Below, one piece after another: positions 25,575 to 33,370 of a DNA stretch of 64,000 bases. The translations under genes were made by a program, and so were the position numbers. Origin of the DNA: Spirochaetales bacterium (lineage in GTDB: Bacteria; Spirochaetota; Spirochaetia; Sphaerochaetales; Sphaerochaetaceae); contig JAHDQJ010000003.1 in the NCBI GenBank assembly GCA_018433865.1, positions 62,001 to 126,000 on the forward strand, written 5' to 3'. A model generated the notes under the pieces. That model had not been told where the DNA came from, ran no database searches, and worked only from the letters and a program-made list of their open reading frames with translations. The first letter of the stretch is position 1, and each line of letters begins with the position of its first letter.

Positions 25575-26809
25575 TGTTCACCCTGCATCTTGCATGGCGC
25601 TATGCATTTTCAAAAAGCAATCGTCACAGGAATGCCGCCCTCGTGATCATGACCGGCATCGCCGTGGGCATGCTGGCGATCATCATCATGCTCTCGTTGA
25701 TGAACAGCCTGCAGGAGGAGCTGCTCGAACAGGTGAAGTCGATCGAGTCCTTTCATCTCCAAGTAAGTTTCCCCGCTGCGGATGCGACGTCGTTGAAGGT
25801 TGCCGATGTGGCCGGCAAGCTGGAGGGTGCAGCCCATGTGGTGCAGGTGCATCCGTATGTGAATACCCAGGTGCTGGTGCAGGATGTGGAATCGAACCGT
25901 TACCTGACGGCACGTCTCAGGCTGGTCGATGACGCCATATGGCATTCCGACAATCCGTTCTCCCGGCAGACGAGGATCGTGGGAGGAACGGTCGGGGGCG
26001 AGGGGAATGTCTCTCTCGGTTCGGTCCTCGCCCTGAAGCTCGCCTGGCAACCGGGCGATACGATGAGGATGACGATCCTCGCATCGGGTCGCGCGGTGGT
26101 ATTGGCTCCCATGACCGTCGAACTGAAGGGGACCGGTGCGTTCGTATCGGGTCTGCCCGAGTTCGACGAGTCGACGATGATCGGCGAACTCTCTCCCTTG
26201 GAAGCAGCGATCGGACCGAAACGGATCCTGTACGGACTGTATCTCGATGAACAGACGATCGATCGTCAGGCGTCGGTAGTGCGCGACATCAAGGCGATGT
26301 ATCCGACCGCGACGGTGAGGACCTGGCAACAGGTGAACAGTGCCTTCCACTCGGCGTTGATGTTGGAGAAAGTCCTCATGTATCTCTTCCTCTTCTTCAT
26401 GTTCGTGATCCTCGGGGTGAACATGAGGAACGCCTCTTCCAGGCTCCTGCATGCAAAGCAGCGGGAGCTCGCGATCCTTCGCGCAGTAGGTTCCGGACAT
26501 TCCGACGCGACGCGGATACTGCTCGGACAGGCGGCGATCGTCACGCTGATCGGCGAAGTGATCGGGGTTGCTGGCGGGGTGTTGCTGGGCAAGCATATCG
26601 GTCGGGTCTTCGGGTGGATGAACTCGCTCCAGTACCTGTTCACCCGGCAAAACAACCTGTTGCTGTCCTATCCGTTCACCACGACCATCCGGGCTTCCGA
26701 GGTGGTGGTGATATTCCTGTCCGTACTTGCGCTCTCGCTGGGGTTCACCTATCTCGGATGCAGGCGGACGCTTCACAAAGAACCCATGGAGATGTTGTAT
26801 CATGACTGA
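25574..26809 (+). CDS. lolC: Lipoprotein-releasing ABC transporter permease (LolC/E-like)
   Basis: The 411-residue protein has the FtsX/MacB-type layout: one helix near the N-terminus (NAALVIMTGIAVGMLAIIIMLSLMN), a large periplasmic domain (about 45-265), and three C-terminal helices (MYLFLFFMFVILGVNM, ILLGQAAIVTLIGEVIGVAGG, VVVIFLSVLALSLGFTYL). With LolD and a second permease it would release lipoproteins from the inner membrane. The second of two tandem ATGs is chosen because AAGGAG is only 2 nt from the first and 5 nt from the second. Confidence 0.85.
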   Translation: MFTLHLAWRYAFSKSNRHRNAALVIMTGIAVGMLAIIIMLSLMNSLQEELLEQVKSIESFHLQVSFPAADATSLKVADVAGKLEGAAHVVQVHPYVNTQVLVQDVESNRYLTARLRLVDDAIWHSDNPFSRQTRIVGGTVGGEGNVSLGSVLALKLAWQPGDTMRMTILASGRAVVLAPMTVELKGTGAFVSGLPEFDESTMIGELSPLEAAIGPKRILYGLYLDEQTIDRQASVVRDIKAMYPTATVRTWQQVNSAFHSALMLEKVLMYLFLFFMFVILGVNMRNASSRLLHAKQRELAILRAVGSGHSDATRILLGQAAIVTLIGEVIGVAGGVLLGKHIGRVFGWMNSLQYLFTRQNNLLLSYPFTTTIRASEVVVIFLSVLALSLGFTYLGCRRTLHKEPMEMLYHD

Positions 26810-27485
26810 CACGTTGCTGCAGTTCCGTACCGTGACCAAGCGTTTCATTTCAGGAGATTCCTCGCTCATCATCCTCGAAGGCATAGACTTCGGGTTGGAG
26901 GAGGGTTCTTCCGTGGCGATCACCGGAAAGAGCGGATGCGGAAAGAGTACCTTCCTCAACATCGCGGGGGCTTTGGACCGGCCGTCCGAAGGATCCGTCT
27001 TGTTCAAGGGAAAGGATCTGGGCGGCATGGGTGATCGTGAGCTCTCCCGCTTCAGGAACCGGCACGTGGGCTTCGTGTTCCAGTCACACATCCTTCTCGA
27101 GGATTTCTCAGCACTTGAGAACGTGTGCGTTCCCGCGATGATCCGCGGCGCCATGCGCAAGGAGGTGACGGCCCGTGCGACCGAACTGCTCGACAGGGTC
27201 GGGCTTGCACAGCGGTTGCATCACAAACCGGGAAAGCTCAGCGGGGGGGAGCGGCAGCGGGTCGCCATCTGCCGCGCGCTGATGAACAGCCCCGACCTGA
27301 TCATCGCCGACGAACCGACCGGATCGCTCGACGAGGACTCCTCCGATGCCATCGAGAACTTATTGTTCGACCTGGTGAAGGAAGAGGGCAGGACGTTGCT
27401 GATGGTGACGCACGACATGGAGCTCGCGTCCCGGTGTTCCACCGTATACCTGTTGCACAACAGGTCGCTCCAGGGCATTTCATGA
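26802..27485 (+). CDS. lolD: Lipoprotein-releasing ABC transporter ATPase LolD
   Basis: The 227-residue ATPase has Walker A GKSGCGKST (near residue 40), the Q-loop in FVFQSHILLEDFSALENV, signature LSGGERQRVAICRAL, Walker B LIIADEPTGSLD and the H-loop THDME. It belongs to the LolD/MacB/FtsE class and lies between two FtsX-type permeases, giving a complete LolCDE set. The ATG lies within the end of lolC with GGAG 10 nt upstream; longer in-frame extension into lolC was rejected. The stop overlaps the next start (ATGA). Confidence 0.92.
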   Translation: MTDTLLQFRTVTKRFISGDSSLIILEGIDFGLEEGSSVAITGKSGCGKSTFLNIAGALDRPSEGSVLFKGKDLGGMGDRELSRFRNRHVGFVFQSHILLEDFSALENVCVPAMIRGAMRKEVTARATELLDRVGLAQRLHHKPGKLSGGERQRVAICRALMNSPDLIIADEPTGSLDEDSSDAIENLLFDLVKEEGRTLLMVTHDMELASRCSTVYLLHNRSLQGIS

Positions 27486-28696
27486 AGATCCCGTTCTCCC
27501 TGTTCTTGGTGGGAAGACTCCTTTCGGTCCGCTTCCAGTCGCGCTATGATCGCATGCGGCTGTTGCGTTCCGCATTGCTCATCTCGCTCGTCATGATCCC
27601 GCTGGTCCTCGCGCTGATCTTCATGGACGGCATGATGGATGGCATCACCGAGAAATATATCACATTGCAGGATGGCCACATACAGATCGAGTTTCCCGAA
27701 CGGCTGGACGAACGCATCCACTTTTCCGACAGCTCGATCCTCAGCGCAGACTATGTGGTCTCGGGCTTCGGTATCGTCTACTCGCGGGAGGCGACCGCCG
27801 AGGTGAGGATAAAGGGAATAGGGGAAGATTACTTCAACGAGCGTCGCAGCAGCCAGCTTTCCTTCCAAGGCTCCGCATTGCAAAAAGAGGGTGCGGTTGC
27901 CTCAGTAATGCTCAGCACGACGGTGGCTTCACAGCTCGGGGTGCAGATCGGTGATCGGGTGGCATTCATGATCGTTCCCGATTCCTCCAGTGCCGTGGTC
28001 AGGCCGGTGCTCGCCAACGTCAAGGCCTTGTACGATTCGGGATACCACGAGCTTGATTCCTCGCTGGTCTTCATGGATATCGAGAGTGCGCTGCGGTATT
28101 TCCCGAAGGAGAAGAACGCCCGGACCGAGATACTGGTGCACGAAGGAGCCCTTTCCGACCTTGCCTCTGTGGTCACGCAGATCGAAAGCTTCAATGGGAG
28201 CGGAACGCTCTCCTATGCGACCTGGGATGAATTCAATGGGACGGTATATCGGAATTTCGTCACCAGCAGGCAAGTGATCCTCCTCGTCTTCCTGATGATC
28301 TTGCTTGTCGCGGGGGTCTATGTTGCCTCCATCGCTCAGGAACTGATCCAGGATTCGATACAGTCGATCGCACTGTACAAGACCATGGGTGCGACTACAA
28401 TTTCGCTCTTCCTGGCATTCTTCACTGCAGTGATGACGGTCACGCTGTTGGGCATGACCGTGGGCGTGGGCATCGGCCTCGGTATCGGAAGCCAGCTGGC
28501 GGTGGTGCTCAGCTGGCTCGCGAAGACCGGACTTCCCGGACTGCAATACTATCTTCTGGACTTTCCCGTGGTCATCTCATGGAGGCCGATCCTGACCATC
28601 TGCGCCACGATGCTGGTGATCTGCAGCGTCACGGTGCAGTTCTCCCTGCACAGGATTCGCAAGATTTCCCCGCTCGAGCTGTTGCAACAAGATTGA
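27482..28696 (+). CDS. lolE: Lipoprotein-releasing ABC transporter permease (LolE/C-like)
   Basis: The second FtsX-type permease (404 residues) has an N-terminal helix (LLISLVMIPLVLALIFMDGMM), a periplasmic domain of about 200 residues and three C-terminal helices, with QSIALYKTMGATTISLFLAFF matching the conserved FtsX loop. It differs enough from the first permease to suggest a heterodimer, as in LolCE. An in-frame extension upstream through lolD is not coding. Confidence 0.85.
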   Translation: MKIPFSLFLVGRLLSVRFQSRYDRMRLLRSALLISLVMIPLVLALIFMDGMMDGITEKYITLQDGHIQIEFPERLDERIHFSDSSILSADYVVSGFGIVYSREATAEVRIKGIGEDYFNERRSSQLSFQGSALQKEGAVASVMLSTTVASQLGVQIGDRVAFMIVPDSSSAVVRPVLANVKALYDSGYHELDSSLVFMDIESALRYFPKEKNARTEILVHEGALSDLASVVTQIESFNGSGTLSYATWDEFNGTVYRNFVTSRQVILLVFLMILLVAGVYVASIAQELIQDSIQSIALYKTMGATTISLFLAFFTAVMTVTLLGMTVGVGIGLGIGSQLAVVLSWLAKTGLPGLQYYLLDFPVVISWRPILTICATMLVICSVTVQFSLHRIRKISPLELLQQD

Positions 28697-28710
28697 TTCG
28701 AAGGTAGTCT
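28682..28710 (+). promoter_or_regulatory. Promoter for rnz
   Basis: TTGCAA (28682-28687), a 17-nt spacer and TAGTCT (28705-28710) overlap the end of lolE. The -10 ends 6 nt before the rnz ATG. Confidence 0.4.
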
Positions 28711-28716
28711 GAAAGC

Positions 28717-29640
28717 ATGAATTTTGAAGTCTTTGTACTTGGCACCAGCGGCATGATGCCGCTTCCCGGACGATTCCTCACCTCTGCGATCGTACGGAGG
28801 GAGGGAGATCTCTTCCTCTTCGACTGCGGGGAAGGGACCCAGATATCCCTGAAGATGCTGAACATCAAATGGAAGAAAATCTCCGCGATCTTCATCTCGC
28901 ACATGCATGCCGATCATGTCACCGGCTTGCCGGGCATGCTGATGCTCAGTTCGCAGGTGGATCGTGAGGAGCCGCTGTACATCTACGGTCCGGAGCGGTT
29001 GCACGATTACATCTCCCAGACCCGCAAGTTGCTCGACATGTACATAAATTATGAGATCATCGTGAAGACTATCAAGCCCGGGCTCATCGTGGATAACGAC
29101 GAATACTCGGTGGAGGCGTTCCGCCTCGACCATACCAAGCCGTGTTACGGATATACCATGCGCGAAAAGGACAGGCCGGGGCTCTTCCATCCCGAGAAGG
29201 CGATGGAATTGCAGGTACCACGCGGTCCGATGTGGAACCGGCTCCAGCATGGCGAACCCGTCGTGCTCGATGACGGCCGTACCATCGAGCCCCGGGACAT
29301 CATGGGAAAAGCGCGTCCGGGAAGGACTTTCTCCTATGTCACCGACACGCTCTACAAGAGCAGCATCGCACGGCATGTGCATGACGCCGACCTGTTGCTG
29401 TGCGAGGGCATGTTCGATGAATCCTTGAAAGAGAGCGCGATGGAGAAGAAACACATGACCGCCAGCCAGGCGGCCATGATTGCCAGGGATGCGAAGGTCG
29501 CCTCGATGGGCTTGATCCACTACAGCCCCCGCTATACCGATCGCGAGTTGCGCATCCTTCTGGACGAGGCACGCGAGATCTTCCCCCCGACATTCTTGGC
29601 ACGGGACCGCATGGCGTTCGACATACCCCTGAAAGATTGA
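28717..29640 (+). CDS. rnz: Ribonuclease Z
   Basis: RNase Z trims tRNA 3' trailers. This 307-residue metallo-beta-lactamase has the zinc motif SHMHADHVTGLPG (residues about 61-73), N-terminal LGTSGMMPLPGRFLTSAIV, the substrate-contact segment AFRLDHTKPCYGYTMREK, and GMFDESLKESAMEKKHMTASQAA with the conserved downstream His. Length matches bacterial Rnz. The gene converges on the degenerate GGDEF gene with 8 nt between stops. Confidence 0.93.
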   Translation: MNFEVFVLGTSGMMPLPGRFLTSAIVRREGDLFLFDCGEGTQISLKMLNIKWKKISAIFISHMHADHVTGLPGMLMLSSQVDREEPLYIYGPERLHDYISQTRKLLDMYINYEIIVKTIKPGLIVDNDEYSVEAFRLDHTKPCYGYTMREKDRPGLFHPEKAMELQVPRGPMWNRLQHGEPVVLDDGRTIEPRDIMGKARPGRTFSYVTDTLYKSSIARHVHDADLLLCEGMFDESLKESAMEKKHMTASQAAMIARDAKVASMGLIHYSPRYTDRELRILLDEAREIFPPTFLARDRMAFDIPLKD

Positions 29641-29648
29641 ATTGATAC

Positions 29649-30854
29649 TCAGGTTTGCAAGGAACCCGATTCTTCCTCGAGGGCATCATCATATCCGATC
29701 AGGCTGAAGCCTCCCTGCTGGGTGGCAATCTCCGCGGCGAGAGAAACTTCCCTGAGCAGTCCGCCGGTATCGAGGTCACGTCCCGACAGGCAGGCAAAAC
29801 CGATCTGCACGGCACTCTTGGCGTGCTGCTTACGCAGACTTTCCAACAGAGAAGCGAAATAGCGACGAGCCTGTGAGAATCCATAGAACGGCAATATCGC
29901 ACCAACGCTTGTCTCATCGGTAAGGTAGAAGAACGAGGTGATGCCGAGCTTGTTGAAGAGGCTCTGTACCACCGTTGCATCCACGGAGTGCGGATCAGAT
30001 CCTTGGGAGGGAAAGGTGATCGAGGCGACCGTGATATCGTATCCGAGGTTCTTCGCCTCGCCGAGCTCTTCTTCCAGTCTCGATTCGAAGGTATCCTCGA
30101 GCAACTCATGATAACTCTCAGGAAGCTCGGCAGTTGCCGTTTCCCCGATCGGTTCGAGCAATTTCCCGATATCGCTGTCGGGATCCACCTGGTAGGGGTA
30201 CTCACCGAAGAGGACTGCACGGGAAAGTCTCTCGTGGATGTCGGCGACTTCACGGTCGACCTCAGGTTCGATGACGGGAACCTCGGCTTCTTCGACGAAC
30301 GGTACGGCGGCTTCCGGTTCATTCGCCTCGTCCAGGACAGGTGACGGAAGCTCGACTTCGACGGGGGATTCCTCTTCGAACCGCAGCTCGGGGGGAATTT
30401 CCATCCGTTCCATGTCCCGGACGTCTCGCAGCTTGCTCTCGAATTTCCTGATCGCAGGGGCCATCGGCTCCTCGAACCGCTGGGGAACCGGTGGGGGAGG
30501 AACTTCCTTGGCCGATGTGGCACGTTCAAGCGACAAGGGGACCCCGATGGGTTCCTCTTCGGAAGGCAGTGTATACAGGGGAGCGGTATACTCATCCTTG
30601 GGAATCATGTCGTCCTCATCGGTATCCTTGGGAATCCTCGGAGGAGCGATGGCCATGGCAATCAGCACGAGCACGATCCCGATGCTGATCGGGAGCAACC
30701 GGACAAGAATCGAGTAGATGGTCTCGATCGAAAGGTCATACATCGGCATCAGGTGCCTGACGAACAGGTAGGAGAGAAGCACAAGGACGGCGATGGTGAT
30801 GATCGCGGAAACTGCGATGATGCCAACGGGGCTCGATTCTCGATGTTTTTGCAT
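29649..30854 (-). CDS. Membrane protein with degenerate GGDEF-like domain
   Basis: The 401-residue protein has two N-terminal helices (residues 10-32 and 48-67), a long acidic, proline-rich linker (about 70-215) and a C-terminal domain of 170 residues. That domain follows the order of a GGDEF fold (DITVASITF, a helix, ITSFFYLTDETSVGAILP, then VQIGFACLSGRDLDTGGLLREVSLAAEIATQQGGFSLIGYD). The catalytic GGDEF turn is replaced by TDETS, so no cyclase activity is expected; a binding or scaffolding role is inferred. A strong promoter lies at 30931-30959. Confidence 0.6.
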   Translation of the reverse strand: MQKHRESSPVGIIAVSAIITIAVLVLLSYLFVRHLMPMYDLSIETIYSILVRLLPISIGIVLVLIAMAIAPPRIPKDTDEDDMIPKDEYTAPLYTLPSEEEPIGVPLSLERATSAKEVPPPPVPQRFEEPMAPAIRKFESKLRDVRDMERMEIPPELRFEEESPVEVELPSPVLDEANEPEAAVPFVEEAEVPVIEPEVDREVADIHERLSRAVLFGEYPYQVDPDSDIGKLLEPIGETATAELPESYHELLEDTFESRLEEELGEAKNLGYDITVASITFPSQGSDPHSVDATVVQSLFNKLGITSFFYLTDETSVGAILPFYGFSQARRYFASLLESLRKQHAKSAVQIGFACLSGRDLDTGGLLREVSLAAEIATQQGGFSLIGYDDALEEESGSLQT

Positions 30855-30892
30855 GGGTTCTTGAGCTCTCCCTTCGGCAGAAGAGGCATCGC

Positions 30893-30921
30893 TTTACAAC
30901 GCCCACCACTGTCAGTATGAT
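30893..30921 (+). promoter_or_regulatory. Promoter for the ftsB-like/yrdC pair
   Basis: TTTACA (30893-30898), a 17-nt spacer and TATGAT (30916-30921); start predicted near 30928, giving a 25-nt leader. Confidence 0.55.
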
Positions 30922-30930
30922 ATGTAATGC

Positions 30931-30959
30931 ATTATAGCGTTTCGGTAAGCAGATGACAA
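30931..30959 (-). promoter_or_regulatory. Promoter for the degenerate GGDEF gene
   Basis: On the minus strand TTGTCA (30954-30959), a 17-nt spacer and a perfect TATAAT (30931-30936). It faces the ftsB-like promoter, so each RNA passes through the other promoter. Confidence 0.6.
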
Positions 30960-31420
30960 GGAATTATGTAGCTTTATTTATCAGTACTATCCTCGTTTTC
31001 TCCGCATTGGCCGAAGGTATGTTCGGAACGAAGGGATTCATCGTGAATTCGCATCTCCGACAGACCGTGGAAAGTCGCCAGAGGGAGCATGACGAACTGG
31101 TGTTGCGACTGCGAGACCTCGAGCATCGTCTGCAAACCGTTTGGGATGAGAACGAGTTGCTTGACGATGCTCGCATCCTGGGATACGTGCAACGGGGCGA
31201 ATCGGTGTATTTCTTTGAAGATGACGAAGGAAACCTCAGCGTGAACATCCCCGATGCTCCACAGACGGGAGAATCTGCCGTTGCCGGCAGCAAGGGAGCC
31301 TTTCCCGGATTCTCCCGATGGGTGAACCTTGGCATCGGTTGTGCAGGCACGCTGATCTGCTCCTTGCTCTTGCATCTGTTGCGAAAAAGGAAACGTATCA
31401 TCGTCACGATGAGAAGATAG
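30953..31420 (+). CDS. FtsB/DivIC-like septum formation protein
   Basis: The 155-residue protein has an N-terminal helix (YVALFISTILVFSALAEGMFG), a coiled coil (residues about 30-68, HLRQTVESRQREHDELVLRLRDLEHRLQTVWDEN) and the DivIC-type ending ARILGYVQRGESVYFF. That order fits the FtsB/DivIC cell-division family. Unlike most members it adds a linker and a second membrane helix (LGIGCAGTLICSLLLHLL, about 125-143) with a basic tail. GGTAAG precedes the ATG. YrdC follows 15 nt downstream. Confidence 0.78.
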   Translation: MTRNYVALFISTILVFSALAEGMFGTKGFIVNSHLRQTVESRQREHDELVLRLRDLEHRLQTVWDENELLDDARILGYVQRGESVYFFEDDEGNLSVNIPDAPQTGESAVAGSKGAFPGFSRWVNLGIGCAGTLICSLLLHLLRKRKRIIVTMRR

Positions 31421-31435
31421 GGAGGAGGCACTCGC

Positions 31436-31993
31436 ATGATCGTAGAGAGAAAAGTCCCCGGAAGCGCGCATATCCTTGCGGAACACTTGCGGAACGGAGA
31501 AATCGCCATCATTCCCTGTGACACGATCTATGGCATCGTGGGCGCAGATCCCGAATCGGAACCCCTCTTGCGGATGGTGAAGGGACGGGCCGAAACAAAA
31601 CCTTTCATCCGGCTCGTGAACGAGGCGATGGCGTTGAGAATCGCTGCGGATCCGTTGCCTCCTGAAGTGCTTGCATTGTGGCCAGGCCCATTGACGGCGA
31701 TCGTAAGGACTGCGACAGAAAACACTTGTGCGATACGGATCCCCGCCGATGAGTTCTTGCAGGAGGTGCTTTCGCTATTGGGAAGGCCGATCTTCAGTAC
31801 CAGCGTGAATGTCTCGGGAGAACCATCCCTCGAGGACTTCGAAGCGATGGTGATGCGGTTCGGACAGGCGGTCCCCCTGTTCATCCGTGGGGATGCACAC
31901 CAGGGAACCGTTCCTTCCACGATCGTCGACATCACGAAGAGACCGTTTTCGCTGGTCAGGCAGGGGGCGGCAGATGTCTCCTCGCTGCTCTGA
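31436..31993 (+). CDS. YrdC/Sua5-family protein (threonylcarbamoyl-AMP synthase-like)
   Basis: The 185-residue single-domain protein shows IIPCDTIYGIVGAD, KGRAETKPF (substrate Lys/Arg), LWPGPLTAIV, IRIPADEFLQ and STSVNVSGEPS, the YrdC signatures. The family makes threonylcarbamoyl-AMP for t6A37 in tRNA. Its length fits TsaC or YciO, and YciO-type proteins may lack that role, so the symbol is withheld. GGAGG sits upstream of the ATG; it follows the ftsB-like gene. Confidence 0.85.
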   Translation: MIVERKVPGSAHILAEHLRNGEIAIIPCDTIYGIVGADPESEPLLRMVKGRAETKPFIRLVNEAMALRIAADPLPPEVLALWPGPLTAIVRTATENTCAIRIPADEFLQEVLSLLGRPIFSTSVNVSGEPSLEDFEAMVMRFGQAVPLFIRGDAHQGTVPSTIVDITKRPFSLVRQGAADVSSLL

Positions 31994-32030
31994 CACCCGT
32001 TACGGGGGGAGACTCATCGACGAAGGTCAA

Positions 32031-32060
32031 TTTTTGATATGGATTTCCATTTTTTGACAT
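32031..32060 (+). repeat. Paired TTTTTGAYAT repeats flanking a small palindrome
   Basis: TTTTTGATAT (32031-32040) and TTTTTGACAT (32051-32060) are direct repeats exactly 20 bp apart, and ATGGATTTCCAT (32039-32050) between them is an inverted repeat. They lie about 35 bp upstream of the sugar-transport promoter and may bind a regulator. Confidence 0.3.
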
Positions 32061-32092
32061 TCTATGCAGGGAAGGGAGGGGTTACGATGAGG

Positions 32093-32121
32093 TTGAAGGT
32101 TACGAAAACGGTTTTTATATC
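32093..32121 (+). promoter_or_regulatory. Promoter for the sugar transporter operon
   Basis: TTGAAG (32093-32098), a 17-nt spacer and TATATC (32116-32121); start near 32128 gives a leader of about 57 nt ending in a strong GAAAGGAG. Confidence 0.5.
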
Positions 32122-32184
32122 TGGTTTTGTCATCTTCGCGACCGATCGTATGACGGTTGATGCTCGAACGGAAAGGAGTGGAAC

Positions 32185-33282
32185 ATGAAAAAGATTGCTG
32201 TACTGTGTCTTATCCTGTTGCTCGCGGGATCGATGCTCTTTGCACAAGGTGCTGCAGAACAGGGCAAGAAGTTCATCGGGCTCGCGATGCCCGAGACCCA
32301 CGTTGAACGATGGCAGATGGACGGAGCAGCCCTGAAGGCCGCGGCCATCGAGATGGGCTATGATGCGGAAGTTGCGTTCGGCGATGCCGACCAGACCAAG
32401 CAGAATGCGCAGATCTCCGACTTCATCACCAAGGGTGCAGACCTGCTGGTCATCGGATCGGTAAACGAAGGCGTACTCTCGGCGGTGGCCGACGCTCGTC
32501 GCGACGGTGTCGAGGTGATCGCATATGACCGCCTGATCACCGGCTCCGACCAATATGACTACTACATCACGTTCGACAATTTCAAGGTCGGACAATTCCA
32601 GGGCAGCGCGATCGTCAAGGCTCTCGAGCTTGACAAGGCCACCACTGCGAATCCGAAGTACATCACGCTGTTCGCCGGTTCCGCTACCGACAACAACGCA
32701 TTCTTCTTCTTCGACGGTGCGATGAGCGAATTGCGCCCCTTCGTGGACAAGGGTGTTTTGAAGATCGTGGGACCCGCTCCGCTCACTTCGAAGGACACTG
32801 CCAACTTCACCAGGATCTCCACGGAGAACTGGAGGGCAGACCTTGCCAAGCAGAGGATGGAGAACCTCCTCAACGGCGATGCGAAGAACTACAAGCTCGA
32901 CGCGGTCCTCGCTCCGAACGATACGTTGGCCCGTGCCATCATCGAGGCTCTGCTCACCGATGCCAAGTACCGGACCAGCCTCCCCGTGGTCACCGGCCAG
33001 GACGGAGAGATCGCTTCCATCCAGTACATCAAGGACGGCAAGCAGACCATGACCGTGTTCAAGGACACACGTGACCTCGCAAAGGCTGCGATCATCCTCG
33101 CCGATGCGATTCTCAAGGGCCAGACCCCCAACGTCCCGGGTGCTCGTCTCGACACGACGACCTACGACACGGGAAAGAAAGTGGTCAAGTCCTACCTGCT
33201 CGAGCCTGTCAACGTGACCAAGGAAAACTACCAGAAGGTCATGATCGACAGTGGGTATTACAAGGCAGAACAGATCCGCTAG
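32185..33282 (+). CDS. chvE: Monosaccharide ABC transporter substrate-binding protein (ChvE-like)
   Basis: The 365-residue periplasmic protein has a signal peptide (KKIAVLCLILLLAGSMLFAQ) without a lipobox Cys, then the peripheral-binding-protein fold: GLAMPETHVERWQMDG, ITKGADLLVIGSVNEGVLSA, EVIAYDRLI, LFAGSATDNNAFFFFDGAM and AVLAPNDTLARAIIEAL, ending TVFKDTRDLAKAA. These match ChvE/XylF-type pentose/hexose binders, and the permease downstream is MmsB-like, so ChvE is favoured over XylF. The sugar itself cannot be named. GAAAGGAG precedes the ATG. Confidence 0.88.
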   Translation: MKKIAVLCLILLLAGSMLFAQGAAEQGKKFIGLAMPETHVERWQMDGAALKAAAIEMGYDAEVAFGDADQTKQNAQISDFITKGADLLVIGSVNEGVLSAVADARRDGVEVIAYDRLITGSDQYDYYITFDNFKVGQFQGSAIVKALELDKATTANPKYITLFAGSATDNNAFFFFDGAMSELRPFVDKGVLKIVGPAPLTSKDTANFTRISTENWRADLAKQRMENLLNGDAKNYKLDAVLAPNDTLARAIIEALLTDAKYRTSLPVVTGQDGEIASIQYIKDGKQTMTVFKDTRDLAKAAIILADAILKGQTPNVPGARLDTTTYDTGKKVVKSYLLEPVNVTKENYQKVMIDSGYYKAEQIR

Positions 33283-33307
33283 ACGGCATCTGACTGATCG
33301 GAGATTC

Positions 33308-33353
33308 GCGACCACCTCCGGCAATGGGCTTCGGTCCATTGCCGGTCGGTCGC
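33308..33353 (+). repeat. Strong intercistronic hairpin between chvE and mmsA
   Basis: A 10-bp perfect stem (CCGGCAATGG 33318-33327 with CCATTGCCGG 33336-33345), closed by an 8-nt loop, is extended after a small internal loop by GCGACC (33308-33313) with GGTCGC (33348-33353). No T-run follows, so it is more likely an mRNA-stabilising or partial-attenuation element, which would favour the binding protein over the ATPase and permease. Confidence 0.7.
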
Positions 33354-33370
33354 ATGTTGGGGTAGGTGGC

